A stretch of DNA of 64,000 bases from NCBI RefSeq assembly GCF_000971115.1, contig NZ_BBLV01000003.1, forward strand, positions 186,001-250,000. Reading direction: 5' to 3'. The notes under the pieces are model-generated. The model was not told the DNA's origin. It was given only the letters and a program-made list of their open reading frames with translations, and did no database searches. Below are positions 1-8,185 of the stretch, piece after piece (position 1 is the first letter of the stretch; each line of letters begins with the position of its first letter). The position numbers and the translations under genes were made by a program. The DNA comes from Demequina gelatinilytica. GTDB lineage: Bacteria; Actinomycetota; Actinomycetes; Actinomycetales; Demequinaceae.

Positions 1-124
1 CGCGCACCGCCTCGATGAGGTCCGTCGGGTTGCCCGAGAGCCCGAAGCCCCCGACCACAATGGTCTGCCCGTCGCTCACCACGTCTCGCACCGCGTCCGC
101 GGCGCTGGGGTACAGCTTCCCCAT
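1..124 (-). CDS. 3-oxoacid CoA-transferase subunit A, partial
   Basis: The first 41 codons are present and the rest lies beyond the left edge. The peptide has the N-terminal pattern of CoA-transferase alpha subunits, including TIVVGGFGLSGNPTDLIEAV, the conserved glycine-rich strand-turn. These enzymes move CoA from succinyl-CoA to a 3-oxo acid such as 3-oxoadipate or acetoacetate. The start ATG lies one base after the TGA of the preceding alpha/beta hydrolase gene, so the two are almost certainly translated from one mRNA. In this setting it would activate the acid released by ring cleavage. The exact substrate cannot be read from this fragment. Confidence 0.85.
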   Translation of the reverse strand, partial: MGKLYPSAADAVRDVVSDGQTIVVGGFGLSGNPTDLIEAVR

Positions 125-125
125 G

Positions 126-1334
126 TCAGCCCCGCTGCGCGTCGACGGTCACGGCCGCGACCGCGAGCGCGTCGAGCTCGGGCACCGTCTCCGCGATCCA
201 GTCGGCGATGAAAGCCGCGACGTACGCCATGTGGTCGATCGAGATGTGCTCGGTGCCGCCCTCGGGGTCCTCGAAGACCCTGAGCTCGCGCTTGGGGCTG
301 TGCACCGCCTGCTCGAAGCTGCGGTGCGCCATGGCGACCGGGATCTGGCGGTCGTTGGCACCGTGGGTGATGAGGAACGGCACGGTGATGTGCTCGACCA
401 CCCCGTCGAGGTGCATCTCCTTGGTCTTCTTCATGAAGTCGTCCAGGTCCGCGGCGTCCCAGACCCAGAACACGTGCTTCCAGTAGTGCGGCACGGGGTT
501 CTCCCCCTCGCGGTCCACGCGCCGGCGCTGCACGGCCGCCCAGTCGTGGTTGGCGCCCCACGCCACCACGAACCTGAGGCGCTTCTCGAACGCGGCGGCG
601 CGGGGGGCGTAGTACCCGCCCAGCGACCAGCCGACGATGCCCGCCCGGGTGGCGTCCACATCGTCCCTGGGCTCGAGGTAGTCCACGCACGCGGCGGCCC
701 ACACCTCGGTGTCGTGCCGCGCGGTGAGCCCGCGCATGCGCAGCGCCTCGCCGGAGCCGGGGGTGTCGACCATGAGCGTCGAGATCCCGCGCCGCGCGAG
801 CATCTGCGGGAACTGCGAGTAGTACATCATCTCCTTGGTCGAGTCGAGCCCGTTCCACTGGATGACCACCGGCGGCTTCTCCCCCGGCGCGAGCGCCGCC
901 GGGTCCGCGTGGTAGAGGTAGCCGGGCAGGCTGGCGCCTTCGAACGGGATCTCGACCGTCTCGACGGGCGCGCCCGAGAGCTCGACGTGCCTCAGCAGGA
1001 GGTCGATCGACTTCTGGTATGCCGCGTTGCGCCCGTCCCACTCGGGCGACTGCAGGCGCTCGGCCTGCGACACGTAGAGGCTCGCGCGGTAGAGCTTGTC
1101 GCCGGCGCCGATGAGCCGTCCGCGCGCGACGTCCTGCTCGGCGGAGGCGATGAGGCGGTCCGCGACGGCCTCCCACGACGCGTAGAGGAGGTCGGTGCCC
1201 ACGTCGTCGCCGTTGCGGGACGCCTCGAGCACGGGCTTGCAGGCCCGGTCCACCTCGTCGATGTAGCCGCCGCAGTTGAGCGAGGCCACTGCCGCCATGC
1301 TCCACACGTAGTTGGTCGGGAAGTACATGAACAT
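126..1334 (-). CDS. alpha/beta hydrolase, C-C bond hydrolase type (DHPON-hydrolase-like)
   Basis: A 402-residue alpha/beta hydrolase with a large helical N-terminal region (about residues 1-125) before the hydrolase core. The nucleophile elbow is GWSLGG (Ser237), the acid is probably Asp328 in HGANDRQIP, and the base His363 in GGTEHISIDH. The long N-terminal cap and overall layout resemble 2,6-dihydroxypseudooxynicotine hydrolase and FrsA-like esterases, which cleave C-C bonds beside a carbonyl or hydrolyse esters. The start has a good ribosome site (AGGTGGAG). It is divergent from the extradiol dioxygenase and upstream of the CoA-transferase, so a role in hydrolysing a ring-cleavage product is inferred. 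Substrate unknown. Confidence 0.85.
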   Translation of the reverse strand: MFMYFPTNYVWSMAAVASLNCGGYIDEVDRACKPVLEASRNGDDVGTDLLYASWEAVADRLIASAEQDVARGRLIGAGDKLYRASLYVSQAERLQSPEWDGRNAAYQKSIDLLLRHVELSGAPVETVEIPFEGASLPGYLYHADPAALAPGEKPPVVIQWNGLDSTKEMMYYSQFPQMLARRGISTLMVDTPGSGEALRMRGLTARHDTEVWAAACVDYLEPRDDVDATRAGIVGWSLGGYYAPRAAAFEKRLRFVVAWGANHDWAAVQRRRVDREGENPVPHYWKHVFWVWDAADLDDFMKKTKEMHLDGVVEHITVPFLITHGANDRQIPVAMAHRSFEQAVHSPKRELRVFEDPEGGTEHISIDHMAYVAAFIADWIAETVPELDALAVAAVTVDAQRG

Positions 1335-1410
1335 GGGGGCTCCACCTCGCTCGCGCCGTTGCGGTCGGCTCCACCCTAGGAAGCCGCCGCGGCATCAGCA
1401 CAGACGAAAC

Positions 1411-1507
1411 TGCCGATGCCTGCTATCGGCAGCGCTGATAGTCCGCCAGTCGGCGTCACTATCGACGCGAGTGATGCGACGCATACCAATATCGGCATTC
1501 CCTGATA
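1411..1507. promoter_or_regulatory. divergent promoter region with repeated LysR-type operator motifs
   Basis: This lies between the divergent hydrolase (start 1334) and dioxygenase (start 1573). TATCGGCA followed 4-5 bases later by TGATA occurs twice, at 1424-1440 and 1490-1507. The first copy overlaps a perfect inverted repeat, TGCCGAT at 1411-1417 and ATCGGCA at 1425-1431, and another, CTATC at 1423-1427 with GATAG at 1437-1441. Short interrupted dyads like these are typical of LysR-family binding sites, and the only local LysR gene is at 2631-3557. Assignment to that regulator is inference. Confidence 0.5.
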
Positions 1508-1572
1508 ACCCGCGGCTGGCGATAGTGGGACGCGTGCCGGCAACGACGCCGGGCCAACCGAAAGGATCGACG

Positions 1573-2589
1573 ATGATCTCGCTGCTGTCGCACCTGTCCT
1601 ACGTCGCCGTGACCTCGCCGGACGTCGAGGCCTCCGTCAAGTTCTACGAGGAGCAGGTGGGCCTCACCGTCACCGACCGCATCGGAGAGGACGTCTACCT
1701 GCGGTGCTGGGGCGACTACTACCGCTACAGCGTGGTCGTGAGGCCCGGCCCCGAGCCGTCGCTGTCGACCATGGCGTGGCGCACGTCGAGCCCCGAGGCG
1801 CTCGAGGAGGCGGCCCGCCGCGTCCAGGAGGCCGGCATCGAGGGCCGCTGGATCGACGGCCACACCACCGGTCGCACCTTCGAGTTCGTCGGCCCGTGGG
1901 GCCACTCGATGACCCTCCACTGGGATGTCGAGCACTACCACGCGACCGGGAACCAGGCCTCGATCTACCCCGACCGGCCCCAGCGCCGCAGCCGCCACCT
2001 GGGCGCGCCCCGGCAGCTCGACCACGTCACCATCGCCACGAGCGACGTCGACGCGTTCGCCGCCTGGTACCGCGACGTGCTCGGCTTCCGCATCATGGCG
2101 CGCACGGTGCTCGACGAGGCCCCGATCTCGGTGTTCTCCGTCATCACCACCAACGAGAAGTCCCACGACCTCGGCGTGGTGCTGGACGGCTCCACCCGTG
2201 CGGGCCGTGTCAACCACTACGCGTTCTGGGTCGACACCCGCGAGGACCTGCTCCAGTGCGCCGACGTGCTCATGGAGAACGGCACGGACATCGAGTACGG
2301 TCCGTCGATCCACGGCATCGGCGAGCAGAACTTCCTCTACTTCCGCGAGCCCTCGGCCCTGCGCATCGAGGTCAACACGGGCGGCTACCGCAACTACGTA
2401 CCGGACTGGGAGGTCCAGACCTGGACCCCATCGCTCGGCTCGAACAACTTCTACCGCAACAGCCAGATGCCGATGTCGATGACCGAGTCCTTCCCGCCCG
2501 CCGACGGCCCGTCCGCCACCGAGGAGGGCGTGCCCGACGAGATCAAGGAGCTCCTGTTCAACCCCTACGCCACGCACGGCCGGGGCTGA
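1573..2589 (+). CDS. extradiol ring-cleavage dioxygenase (VOC, catechol 2,3-dioxygenase-like)
   Basis: A 338-residue type I extradiol dioxygenase built from two vicinal-oxygen-chelate modules. The C-terminal module carries the Fe(II) ligands: His151 in RQLDHVTI, His215 in RVNHYAFWV and Glu266 in LRIEVNTGG. The enzyme cleaves a catecholic ring next to the two hydroxyls. The ATG is placed by the AAAGGA ribosome site just upstream; an upstream in-frame ATG lacks one and lies across the operator region. It is divergent from a hydrolase/CoA-transferase pair and convergent with LysR. Length matches the family. The catechol cleaved, plain or carboxylated, cannot be specified. Confidence 0.92.
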   Translation: MISLLSHLSYVAVTSPDVEASVKFYEEQVGLTVTDRIGEDVYLRCWGDYYRYSVVVRPGPEPSLSTMAWRTSSPEALEEAARRVQEAGIEGRWIDGHTTGRTFEFVGPWGHSMTLHWDVEHYHATGNQASIYPDRPQRRSRHLGAPRQLDHVTIATSDVDAFAAWYRDVLGFRIMARTVLDEAPISVFSVITTNEKSHDLGVVLDGSTRAGRVNHYAFWVDTREDLLQCADVLMENGTDIEYGPSIHGIGEQNFLYFREPSALRIEVNTGGYRNYVPDWEVQTWTPSLGSNNFYRNSQMPMSMTESFPPADGPSATEEGVPDEIKELLFNPYATHGRG

Positions 2590-2604
2590 CGCTCCTCCCC
2601 CTGT

Positions 2605-2648
2605 CCCGACGGCGGCGCCTACACATGGGCTCAGGCGCCGCCGTCGGG
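2605..2648. terminator. 16-bp hairpin between convergent dioxygenase and LysR genes
   Basis: A perfect 16-bp inverted repeat (arms 2605-2620 and 2633-2648, 12-base loop) lies just after the dioxygenase stop and overlaps the last codons of the convergent LysR gene. There is no U-tract, but position and strength suggest a bidirectional terminator or mRNA-stabilising hairpin. Confidence 0.6.
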
Positions 2649-3557
2649 CACCCTCATGCCCGTCGCGACCTCGGCGAGCAGCGCCCGTAGCCACTGGTGC
2701 CCGGGGTCCGAGTCGTAGAGGCCGTTCCACCAGAACGCGTCCTTGATGGGGGCGATCGGCACGGGGAAGTCGAGGATCCGCAGCCCATGGAGGCTTCTGA
2801 CCGCGAGCGCGAGGCGCTCCTGCAGCAGCCCGAGCCGCCGCGTGCCCGCGACCAGCGCGGGCAGGGTGGCGAAGCTCGGCGTCACCACCTCGACACGCGG
2901 CTCGATCCCGAGCGTCTGCATCTGGCGCACCGCCGGCGTGTACTGGGTGGTGCGGTTCATCGCGAGCACCCACGGCAGGCTCGCCAGGTCCTCGATCGCG
3001 AGGACGTCGCCGACCTCGTCGTTGTCCTCCCATGCCACCACGACCCAGCGGTCGTCGAGCAGGTCGAGGTAGCGCTCCGAGCCGATGAACCCGTGCGGGA
3101 GGATCATGCCGTCGCAGTCGCGCAGCGAGTCCGGCGCGGCCTCGAGGGTCTCCCGGGTCAGGGTCTCGAAGGTCAGCCGCGCCCGCGGTGCCGCGGCGGA
3201 CACCGCCATGGAGATCTCGCGCCCTGCAATGCGGAACGCGTAGTCCGCGCCCAGGATGCGGAAGTCGCGGTCGCTCGTGGCCGGGTCGAACTCCGCCTGC
3301 GCGGAGAACAGGCGGTCCATCGTCTGGACCGCCGCCCACGTGCGCTCCCGCAGCGCCTGAGCGAGCGGGCTGAGCTCGTAGGTGTTGCCGTGACGCACCA
3401 GCAGCTCGTCGCCGAACAGCCGCCGGAGCTTCGCGAGCGAGGCCGACAGCGCGGGCTGGCTCAGGCTCAGACGCTCGGCCGCGCGCGACACGCTGCGCTC
3501 CTCGAGCAGCGCGTGCAGCGGCAGGAGCAGGTTCATGTCGAGGCTGCGAAGGTCCAT
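2631..3557 (-). CDS. LysR-family transcriptional regulator
   Basis: A 308-residue LysR regulator. The N-terminal winged helix-turn-helix is clear (MDLRSLDMNLLLPLHALLEE, then SVSRAAERLSLSQPALSASLAKLR), followed by a periplasmic-binding-like effector domain. The sequence type is close to the NodD/PcaQ-like group that senses aromatic acids. The start at 3557 is the MDLRSLDMN methionine; longer in-frame extension is not LysR-like. It sits between the dioxygenase and the cyclase-to-P450 operon and probably controls both, most likely as an activator responding to the substrate or an intermediate. CTGATA-type half sites also occur in its own upstream region near 3575-3580. Confidence 0.92.
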   Translation of the reverse strand: MDLRSLDMNLLLPLHALLEERSVSRAAERLSLSQPALSASLAKLRRLFGDELLVRHGNTYELSPLAQALRERTWAAVQTMDRLFSAQAEFDPATSDRDFRILGADYAFRIAGREISMAVSAAAPRARLTFETLTRETLEAAPDSLRDCDGMILPHGFIGSERYLDLLDDRWVVVAWEDNDEVGDVLAIEDLASLPWVLAMNRTTQYTPAVRQMQTLGIEPRVEVVTPSFATLPALVAGTRRLGLLQERLALAVRSLHGLRILDFPVPIAPIKDAFWWNGLYDSDPGHQWLRALLAEVATGMRVPDGGA

Positions 3558-3678
3558 GCGGCGACCATAGCGCCGTATCAGCTCCGCGAATAGTGCGCAT
3601 CGCTGAATTCGTGTTTGCTGATGCGCCCGTCCACGCTTGACTAGGCCCTGGACGCGATGAGGCGTCCTAAGGAGCGAC

Positions 3679-4710
3679 ATGGGCGTCACATCCGCAGGCT
3701 TCGATCCTCGCGATCCGGAGGCCGCCATCGCCACGATGGCGCGCTTCGATCCTCGCGATCCGGAGGCCGCCATCGCGGCCATGGCGAGCGCCGTGAGCAA
3801 CTGGGGTCGCTGGGGCGAGGACGATGCGGTGGGCACGCTCAACCTCATCGATGACGCGGCCCGCGCACGGGCCGCGGCGCTCGTCCGCACGGGCGCCTCG
3901 ATCTCCCTGTCGCAGACCTTCGACATGAACGGACCTCAGCGCGGGTGGCGCCGTCGCACCAACCCCGTGCACACGATGCTCGACACGGGCACGGACGCCG
4001 AGCGCGGCCAACCGGGCTTCCCGCATGGCATCGGCGGCGCGGACGACGTGATCGCGATGCCGCTCCAGTGCTCCACGCAGTGGGACGGGCTCGGGCACAT
4101 CTTCGACCACGGCATCGCCTGGAACGGCCGCCGGGCAGGCGAGGTGGTGACCTCCGCCGGCGACATCGTCACCGGCATCGAGCATGCGGCGGCACTGGTC
4201 ACGGGCCGCGGCGTGCTGCTCGACCTGGGCCGCCACCTGCGCCCGGACAGCGGCGAGCTCGAGGACGGCTACGCGATCACCGCGAGCGACCTCGATGCCT
4301 GCATCGAGGCCCAGGGCGCCTCCAGCGAGGTGGGCTCAGGCGACATCGTCCTGGTCCGCACGGGGCAGCTGTCGCGCGCACGCCGCGAGGGCTGGGGCGA
4401 CTACGCCGGCGGCCCGGCACCGGGCCTGTCCTTCGCGACCGCCACGTGGCTGCGCGACCGCGACATCGCGGCGATCGCGACCGACACCTGGGGCTTCGAG
4501 GTCCGTCCCAACGAGTTCGACGACGCGTTCCAGCCGCTACACCAGGTGGTGATCCCGCACATGGGCCTCACCATCGGCGAGATGTGGGACCTCGACGGCC
4601 TCGCCGTCGCATGCGCCGCATCGTCGTGCTACGAGTTCCTCCTCACCGCCGCGCCGCTGCCCATCACGGGCGCGGTCGGCTCCCCCGTCAACCCGATCGC
4701 CCTGCTGTAG
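3679..4710 (+). CDS. cyclase-family protein (kynurenine-formamidase-like metal hydrolase)
   Basis: A 343-residue member of the cyclase family (PF04199), metal-dependent hydrolases acting on amides or lactones. The metal-site region is CSTQWDGLGHIFDHG, in which the usual HxGTHxD pattern is replaced by the QWDGLGH variant common in long-form cyclases. The ATG follows an AAGGAG site. The first 30 or so residues contain a duplicated block FDPRDPEAAIA(T/A)MA, encoded by a 45-bp tandem repeat. It opens the plus-strand run of cyclase, monooxygenase, FAH hydrolase and MFS. A hydrolytic step on a ring-cleavage intermediate is inferred. Confidence 0.85.
   Translation: MGVTSAGFDPRDPEAAIATMARFDPRDPEAAIAAMASAVSNWGRWGEDDAVGTLNLIDDAARARAAALVRTGASISLSQTFDMNGPQRGWRRRTNPVHTMLDTGTDAERGQPGFPHGIGGADDVIAMPLQCSTQWDGLGHIFDHGIAWNGRRAGEVVTSAGDIVTGIEHAAALVTGRGVLLDLGRHLRPDSGELEDGYAITASDLDACIEAQGASSEVGSGDIVLVRTGQLSRARREGWGDYAGGPAPGLSFATATWLRDRDIAAIATDTWGFEVRPNEFDDAFQPLHQVVIPHMGLTIGEMWDLDGLAVACAASSCYEFLLTAAPLPITGAVGSPVNPIALL
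3698..3787 (+). repeat. 45-bp tandem duplication inside the cyclase gene
   Basis: Two head-to-tail copies (3698-3742 and 3743-3787) differ at only a few bases. Both keep the reading frame and duplicate 15 residues near the N-terminus. The near-identity suggests a recent event. Confidence 0.9.
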
Positions 4711-4733
4711 CCCCGGAAGGAAGGAAGATCACC

Positions 4734-5867
4734 ATGACCGCAACGACGCGTGTCGCCATCGCAGGAGGCGGGCTCGCCGCCACCGCGCTCGCCATCCAGC
4801 TCGCCCGCGCGGGCCTCGAGGTGGAGATGTTCGACAAGGCCGAGTGCGTGAGCGCGCTCGGCTCGGGCATCACGCTTCAGGGCAACGCACTGCGGGCCTT
4901 CGACCGGCTCGGGGTGTGGGAGCAGATCCAGGAGGCCGGGTACGCCTTCAACGGCCTCACGCTGCGGGCGCCTGGACCGGGCGCCGTGATCGTCGCCGAC
5001 ATGCCGGAGATCAGCATGGGCGGACCCGCCTTCCCCGCCGGGATGGGCATGTACCGCCCCGAACTCGCCCGCATCCTCACGGATGCGGCGCTCGATGCGG
5101 GTGCCCGCCTCCACCACGCGAGTGCGGTGACCGGCTGCACCAGCCGCGACACCGACGTCGACGTCGAGGTCAACGGCGAGCAGAGGGGCACGTACGACCT
5201 GCTGGTCGGGGCCGACGGGCTGCACTCGGCGGTCCGCTCCGCGATCGGGATCGACCTCCACCCGCGTCGCACCGGCATGGGGATCTGGCGCGCTTTCGTC
5301 CCGCGACCTGCGGAGGTGACCCACACGGAGCTGTACTACGGCGGCCCCATGTACATCGCCGGCTACACCCCCACCGGCGAGGACTCGATGTACGCGTTCC
5401 TGGTCGAGGACGCCAAGGAGCACGTGGACGTCACCGATGAGCAGGCGGTGGAGATCATGCGGGGGCAGTCGATGGCCTACGACGGCCCGTGGAACCACAT
5501 CCGCGACAACCTGTCGACCGCGTCCCACGTCAACTACACGTGGTTCACCGAGCACGTGATCGACGGCGCTTGGAACCGCGGACGTGCCGTGTGCATCGGG
5601 GATGCGGCGCACTCGTGCCCGCCGACCATCGCGCAGGGCGCGGCGCAGGCGCTCGAGGACGCCGAGGTGCTGGGCGAGCTGGTCCTGCGCGGCGGTCGTA
5701 TCGACCAGGCGATGTGGGACGAGTTCCACGAGCGCCGCGTCGAGCGCGCGACCATGGTGGTGCGCTCCTCGGTGCAGCTGGGCGACTGGCTCCTCGAGGG
5801 ACGCCGTGACGCCGACGTGCCCGGGCTGGTCGCGAGCGTCGCGCAGCGGGTGAGCGTGCCCGCGTGA
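4734..5867 (+). CDS. FAD-dependent aromatic monooxygenase
   Basis: A 377-residue class A flavoprotein monooxygenase. The FAD-binding GGG motif is at the N-terminus (VAIAGGGLAATALAIQLA), followed by an acidic residue in the second strand, a central DG motif (LLVGADGLHSAVR) and the GD motif (RAVCIGDAAHSCPP) that contacts the FAD ribityl chain. Such enzymes use NAD(P)H and O2 to hydroxylate aromatic acids. The start has a GGAAGGAAG ribosome site. Its stop overlaps the GTG start of the FAH gene (GTGA), showing translational coupling. It could make the dihydroxylated substrate for the dioxygenase. Confidence 0.9.
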   Translation: MTATTRVAIAGGGLAATALAIQLARAGLEVEMFDKAECVSALGSGITLQGNALRAFDRLGVWEQIQEAGYAFNGLTLRAPGPGAVIVADMPEISMGGPAFPAGMGMYRPELARILTDAALDAGARLHHASAVTGCTSRDTDVDVEVNGEQRGTYDLLVGADGLHSAVRSAIGIDLHPRRTGMGIWRAFVPRPAEVTHTELYYGGPMYIAGYTPTGEDSMYAFLVEDAKEHVDVTDEQAVEIMRGQSMAYDGPWNHIRDNLSTASHVNYTWFTEHVIDGAWNRGRAVCIGDAAHSCPPTIAQGAAQALEDAEVLGELVLRGGRIDQAMWDEFHERRVERATMVVRSSVQLGDWLLEGRRDADVPGLVASVAQRVSVPA

Positions 5868-6838
5868 GGCTCGCCCGCTGGAGCCTGGAGGGCGCCGTCC
5901 ACGACGGCGTCCTCCAGGACGATGCGGCGGTCCCGTTCGCCGGCGGCCGCACGGTAGCCGACGCTCTGGCGCTCGGGCTGGCGCACCTCGACGAGGTCGC
6001 CGCGTGGGCCGACACCGCCCGGACCGTTCCCCTGGACCAGGTCGAGCTGCTGGTGCCGCTGGAGGCGGCGAGCGTGCGCGACTTCGTCGCGTTCGAGGAG
6101 CACGTCGAGGGGGTGAGCGCCGCGATCGACGGCGCGAGCCACGTCCCCGACGAGTGGTACGCGGCGCCCACGTTCTACTTCACGAACCCGCACACGCTGC
6201 TCGCCGACCGCGCCGTGGTGACGCCGCCGCTGACCGCACGGCTCGACTTCGAACTCGAGGTCGCGGCGGTGGTCGGCGCCGTCGAGCGCTCCGACGGGCG
6301 CAACCTCTCCCCCGCTGCGGCTGCGCGCCACCTGTTCGGCTTCACCGTCATGAACGACTGGTCGGCGCGCGATGTGCAGGGCCGCGAGATGCAGGTGCGC
6401 CTGGGCCCATGCAAGGGCAAGGACTTCGGCACGTCGCTCGGCCCCTGGATCGTGACCGCGGACGAGCTTGCGCCGTATCTCGACGATGACGGCTTCCTCG
6501 ACCTGGAGGTCGAGGCGTACGTCAACGACGTGCGGGTCGGGCACGACCTGCTGTCGAACATGGGCTGGCCCTTCGCGGAGCTGGCCGCCTACGCGTCCCG
6601 GGACTCGCGCATCGTCCCGGGCGATGTGCTCGGCTCAGGCACCGCCGGCAACGGCGGCTGCCTGGCCGAGCTCTGGGGCCGCTCCGGCGGCCTCCTGCCC
6701 GCGCCGCTGTCCGCGGGGGACGAGGTGGTCCTCCGCGTCCAGGGCATCGGTACCCTCCACGGCACGGTCGGCCTCGCCGCCGAACCCCCTGCCATCCCGC
6801 CCGCACGGGCACGCAGCCGCGCACGCACGCGCGTCTGA
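5864..6838 (+). CDS. fumarylacetoacetate hydrolase family protein
   Basis: A 324-residue FAH-superfamily enzyme. Family landmarks are FTVMNDWSARDVQGREMQ and KDFGTSLGPWIVT, together with the metal-binding acidic cluster around LDFELEVAAVVG. Members hydrolyse or decarboxylate acylpyruvates and 2-hydroxymuconate-type acids using Mg2+ or Mn2+. The GTG start overlaps the monooxygenase stop. The last 20 residues are Arg/Ala/Pro-rich and look like an unstructured tail. The cluster therefore has two separate candidates, this and the alpha/beta hydrolase, for breaking the ring-cleavage product. Confidence 0.9.
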   Translation: MRLARWSLEGAVHDGVLQDDAAVPFAGGRTVADALALGLAHLDEVAAWADTARTVPLDQVELLVPLEAASVRDFVAFEEHVEGVSAAIDGASHVPDEWYAAPTFYFTNPHTLLADRAVVTPPLTARLDFELEVAAVVGAVERSDGRNLSPAAAARHLFGFTVMNDWSARDVQGREMQVRLGPCKGKDFGTSLGPWIVTADELAPYLDDDGFLDLEVEAYVNDVRVGHDLLSNMGWPFAELAAYASRDSRIVPGDVLGSGTAGNGGCLAELWGRSGGLLPAPLSAGDEVVLRVQGIGTLHGTVGLAAEPPAIPPARARSRARTRV

Positions 6839-6864
6839 ATCATCCATCTCACCCGGGAGATTCA

Positions 6865-8103
6865 ATGGCGAATCCGATCACCGAGACCGCGCCCGCCGCG
6901 GCTCAGAGCCGTCGAGCCACAGGCTGGCAGGCGGCGCTCCTCCTCGCGGGCAGCTGCATGCCCGTCATGGGCTCCGTGCTCATCACCCCGATCCTGCCCC
7001 AGCTCTCCGAGCACTTCGGCGCGCAACCCGGCGCCGATGTGCTCGTCCCCATGATCGTCGCGATCCCGGCGCTCATGATCGCGATCTTCGCTCCGTTCGC
7101 CGGGCAGATCGTCGACCGGCTCGGTCGGCGCACGCTGCTCGTCGTCGCGATGGTCGCCTACGCGCTCGCCGGCACCGCGCCCGCGCTGCTCGACGACCTC
7201 CAGGCGATCCTCGCGAGCCGCGTGCTCGTCGGCGTGTGCGAGGCGGCCATCATGACCGCCTGCACCACGCTCATCGTCGACTACTTCCACGACCCCGAGA
7301 GGCGCAACAGGTACCTGGGCCTCCAGACGGTCGCGACCACCCTGGGCGCCACGGTGTTCATCGCGATCGGCGGCGCGCTCGGCGTCGGCGGCTGGCACAC
7401 GCCGTTCTGGGTGTACTCGATCGCGATCGTCCTCGCGGTGCTCATGGCGGTCTCGCTGTGGGAGCCCAGCCGCACCGACTCGACGGACACCCACGTGGCC
7501 GCCGGGGAGAAGGTCCGCGTGCCGTGGTCGCGCATCGCCTTCCCGCTCGCAGTGACGCTGTTCGGCGGCTTCTCCTTCTACGTCCTCATCATCGAGGCCA
7601 GCTACCTGGTGGTCGGCACCGGCGTCGCCCCGGAGGACACGGGGAAGATCGGCATGGTCTCCGCGATCGCGTCGCTCGCCACCGCGGTGGGCGCGTTCAC
7701 CTTCGCCCGGGTCGCACGGCTCCAGCCCAAGCGGCTGCTGCCCGTGGCCTTCGGGCTGCAGGCGGCGGGCATGCTGGTGATCTGGGCCGCCGGGACCTCG
7801 TTCGCGGGGGTGGGGGTCGGCGCCGTGATCGCGTCCGCGGGCTCTGGCCTGCTGCTGCCGACGCTCGTGACGTGGACCATCGCGCCGCTGCGCTTCGAGG
7901 AGCGCGGCCGCTCGACCGGCTGGTGGAACTCGGCGTTCTTCCTCGGCCAGTTCCTCACCCCGCTGCTCATGACGGGGCTCAGCAACGCGACCGGCGCGCT
8001 CACCGTGGCCGTCGGCGCCGTGGGCGTCATCGCGGCGGTCATGGCCGTGGGCCTGGGCATCGCACTGCGACGCCAGGAACCGGCCGTCTCCGCGATCGCC
8101 TGA
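6865..8103 (+). CDS. MFS transporter
   Basis: A 412-residue major facilitator with about 12 hydrophobic segments. The loop 2-3 signature is recognisable in AGQIVDRLGRRTLL. It begins after a GGGAG ribosome site 26 bases behind the FAH gene. Given the neighbours it most likely imports the aromatic acid or exports an intermediate. Direction and substrate are not visible in the sequence. Confidence 0.88.
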   Translation: MANPITETAPAAAQSRRATGWQAALLLAGSCMPVMGSVLITPILPQLSEHFGAQPGADVLVPMIVAIPALMIAIFAPFAGQIVDRLGRRTLLVVAMVAYALAGTAPALLDDLQAILASRVLVGVCEAAIMTACTTLIVDYFHDPERRNRYLGLQTVATTLGATVFIAIGGALGVGGWHTPFWVYSIAIVLAVLMAVSLWEPSRTDSTDTHVAAGEKVRVPWSRIAFPLAVTLFGGFSFYVLIIEASYLVVGTGVAPEDTGKIGMVSAIASLATAVGAFTFARVARLQPKRLLPVAFGLQAAGMLVIWAAGTSFAGVGVGAVIASAGSGLLLPTLVTWTIAPLRFEERGRSTGWWNSAFFLGQFLTPLLMTGLSNATGALTVAVGAVGVIAAVMAVGLGIALRRQEPAVSAIA

Positions 8104-8109
8104 CAGGGC

Positions 8110-8158
8110 CCGGCCCGCATACCGGACGCCTCCGCGGGAGGCACGGCATGCGGGCCGG
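8110..8158 (+). other. nested intercistronic hairpin between MFS and reductase genes
   Basis: An outer 11-bp perfect stem (8110-8120 with 8148-8158) encloses a smaller stem, GCCTCC pairing with GGAGGC. It fills the gap between the MFS stop and the reductase ribosome site. With no U-tract it could be a processing site, stabiliser or weak terminator that sets relative expression of the two halves of the operon. Confidence 0.5.
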
Positions 8159-8185
8159 CCGCCCACCCCGACCGAGGAGGGATCC

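Noticed and set aside
1459-3600. Long minus-strand frame across the dioxygenase and LysR genes
   Set aside because: Arg/Gly/Ala-rich shadow with no domain; the dioxygenase and LysR readings have full family motifs.
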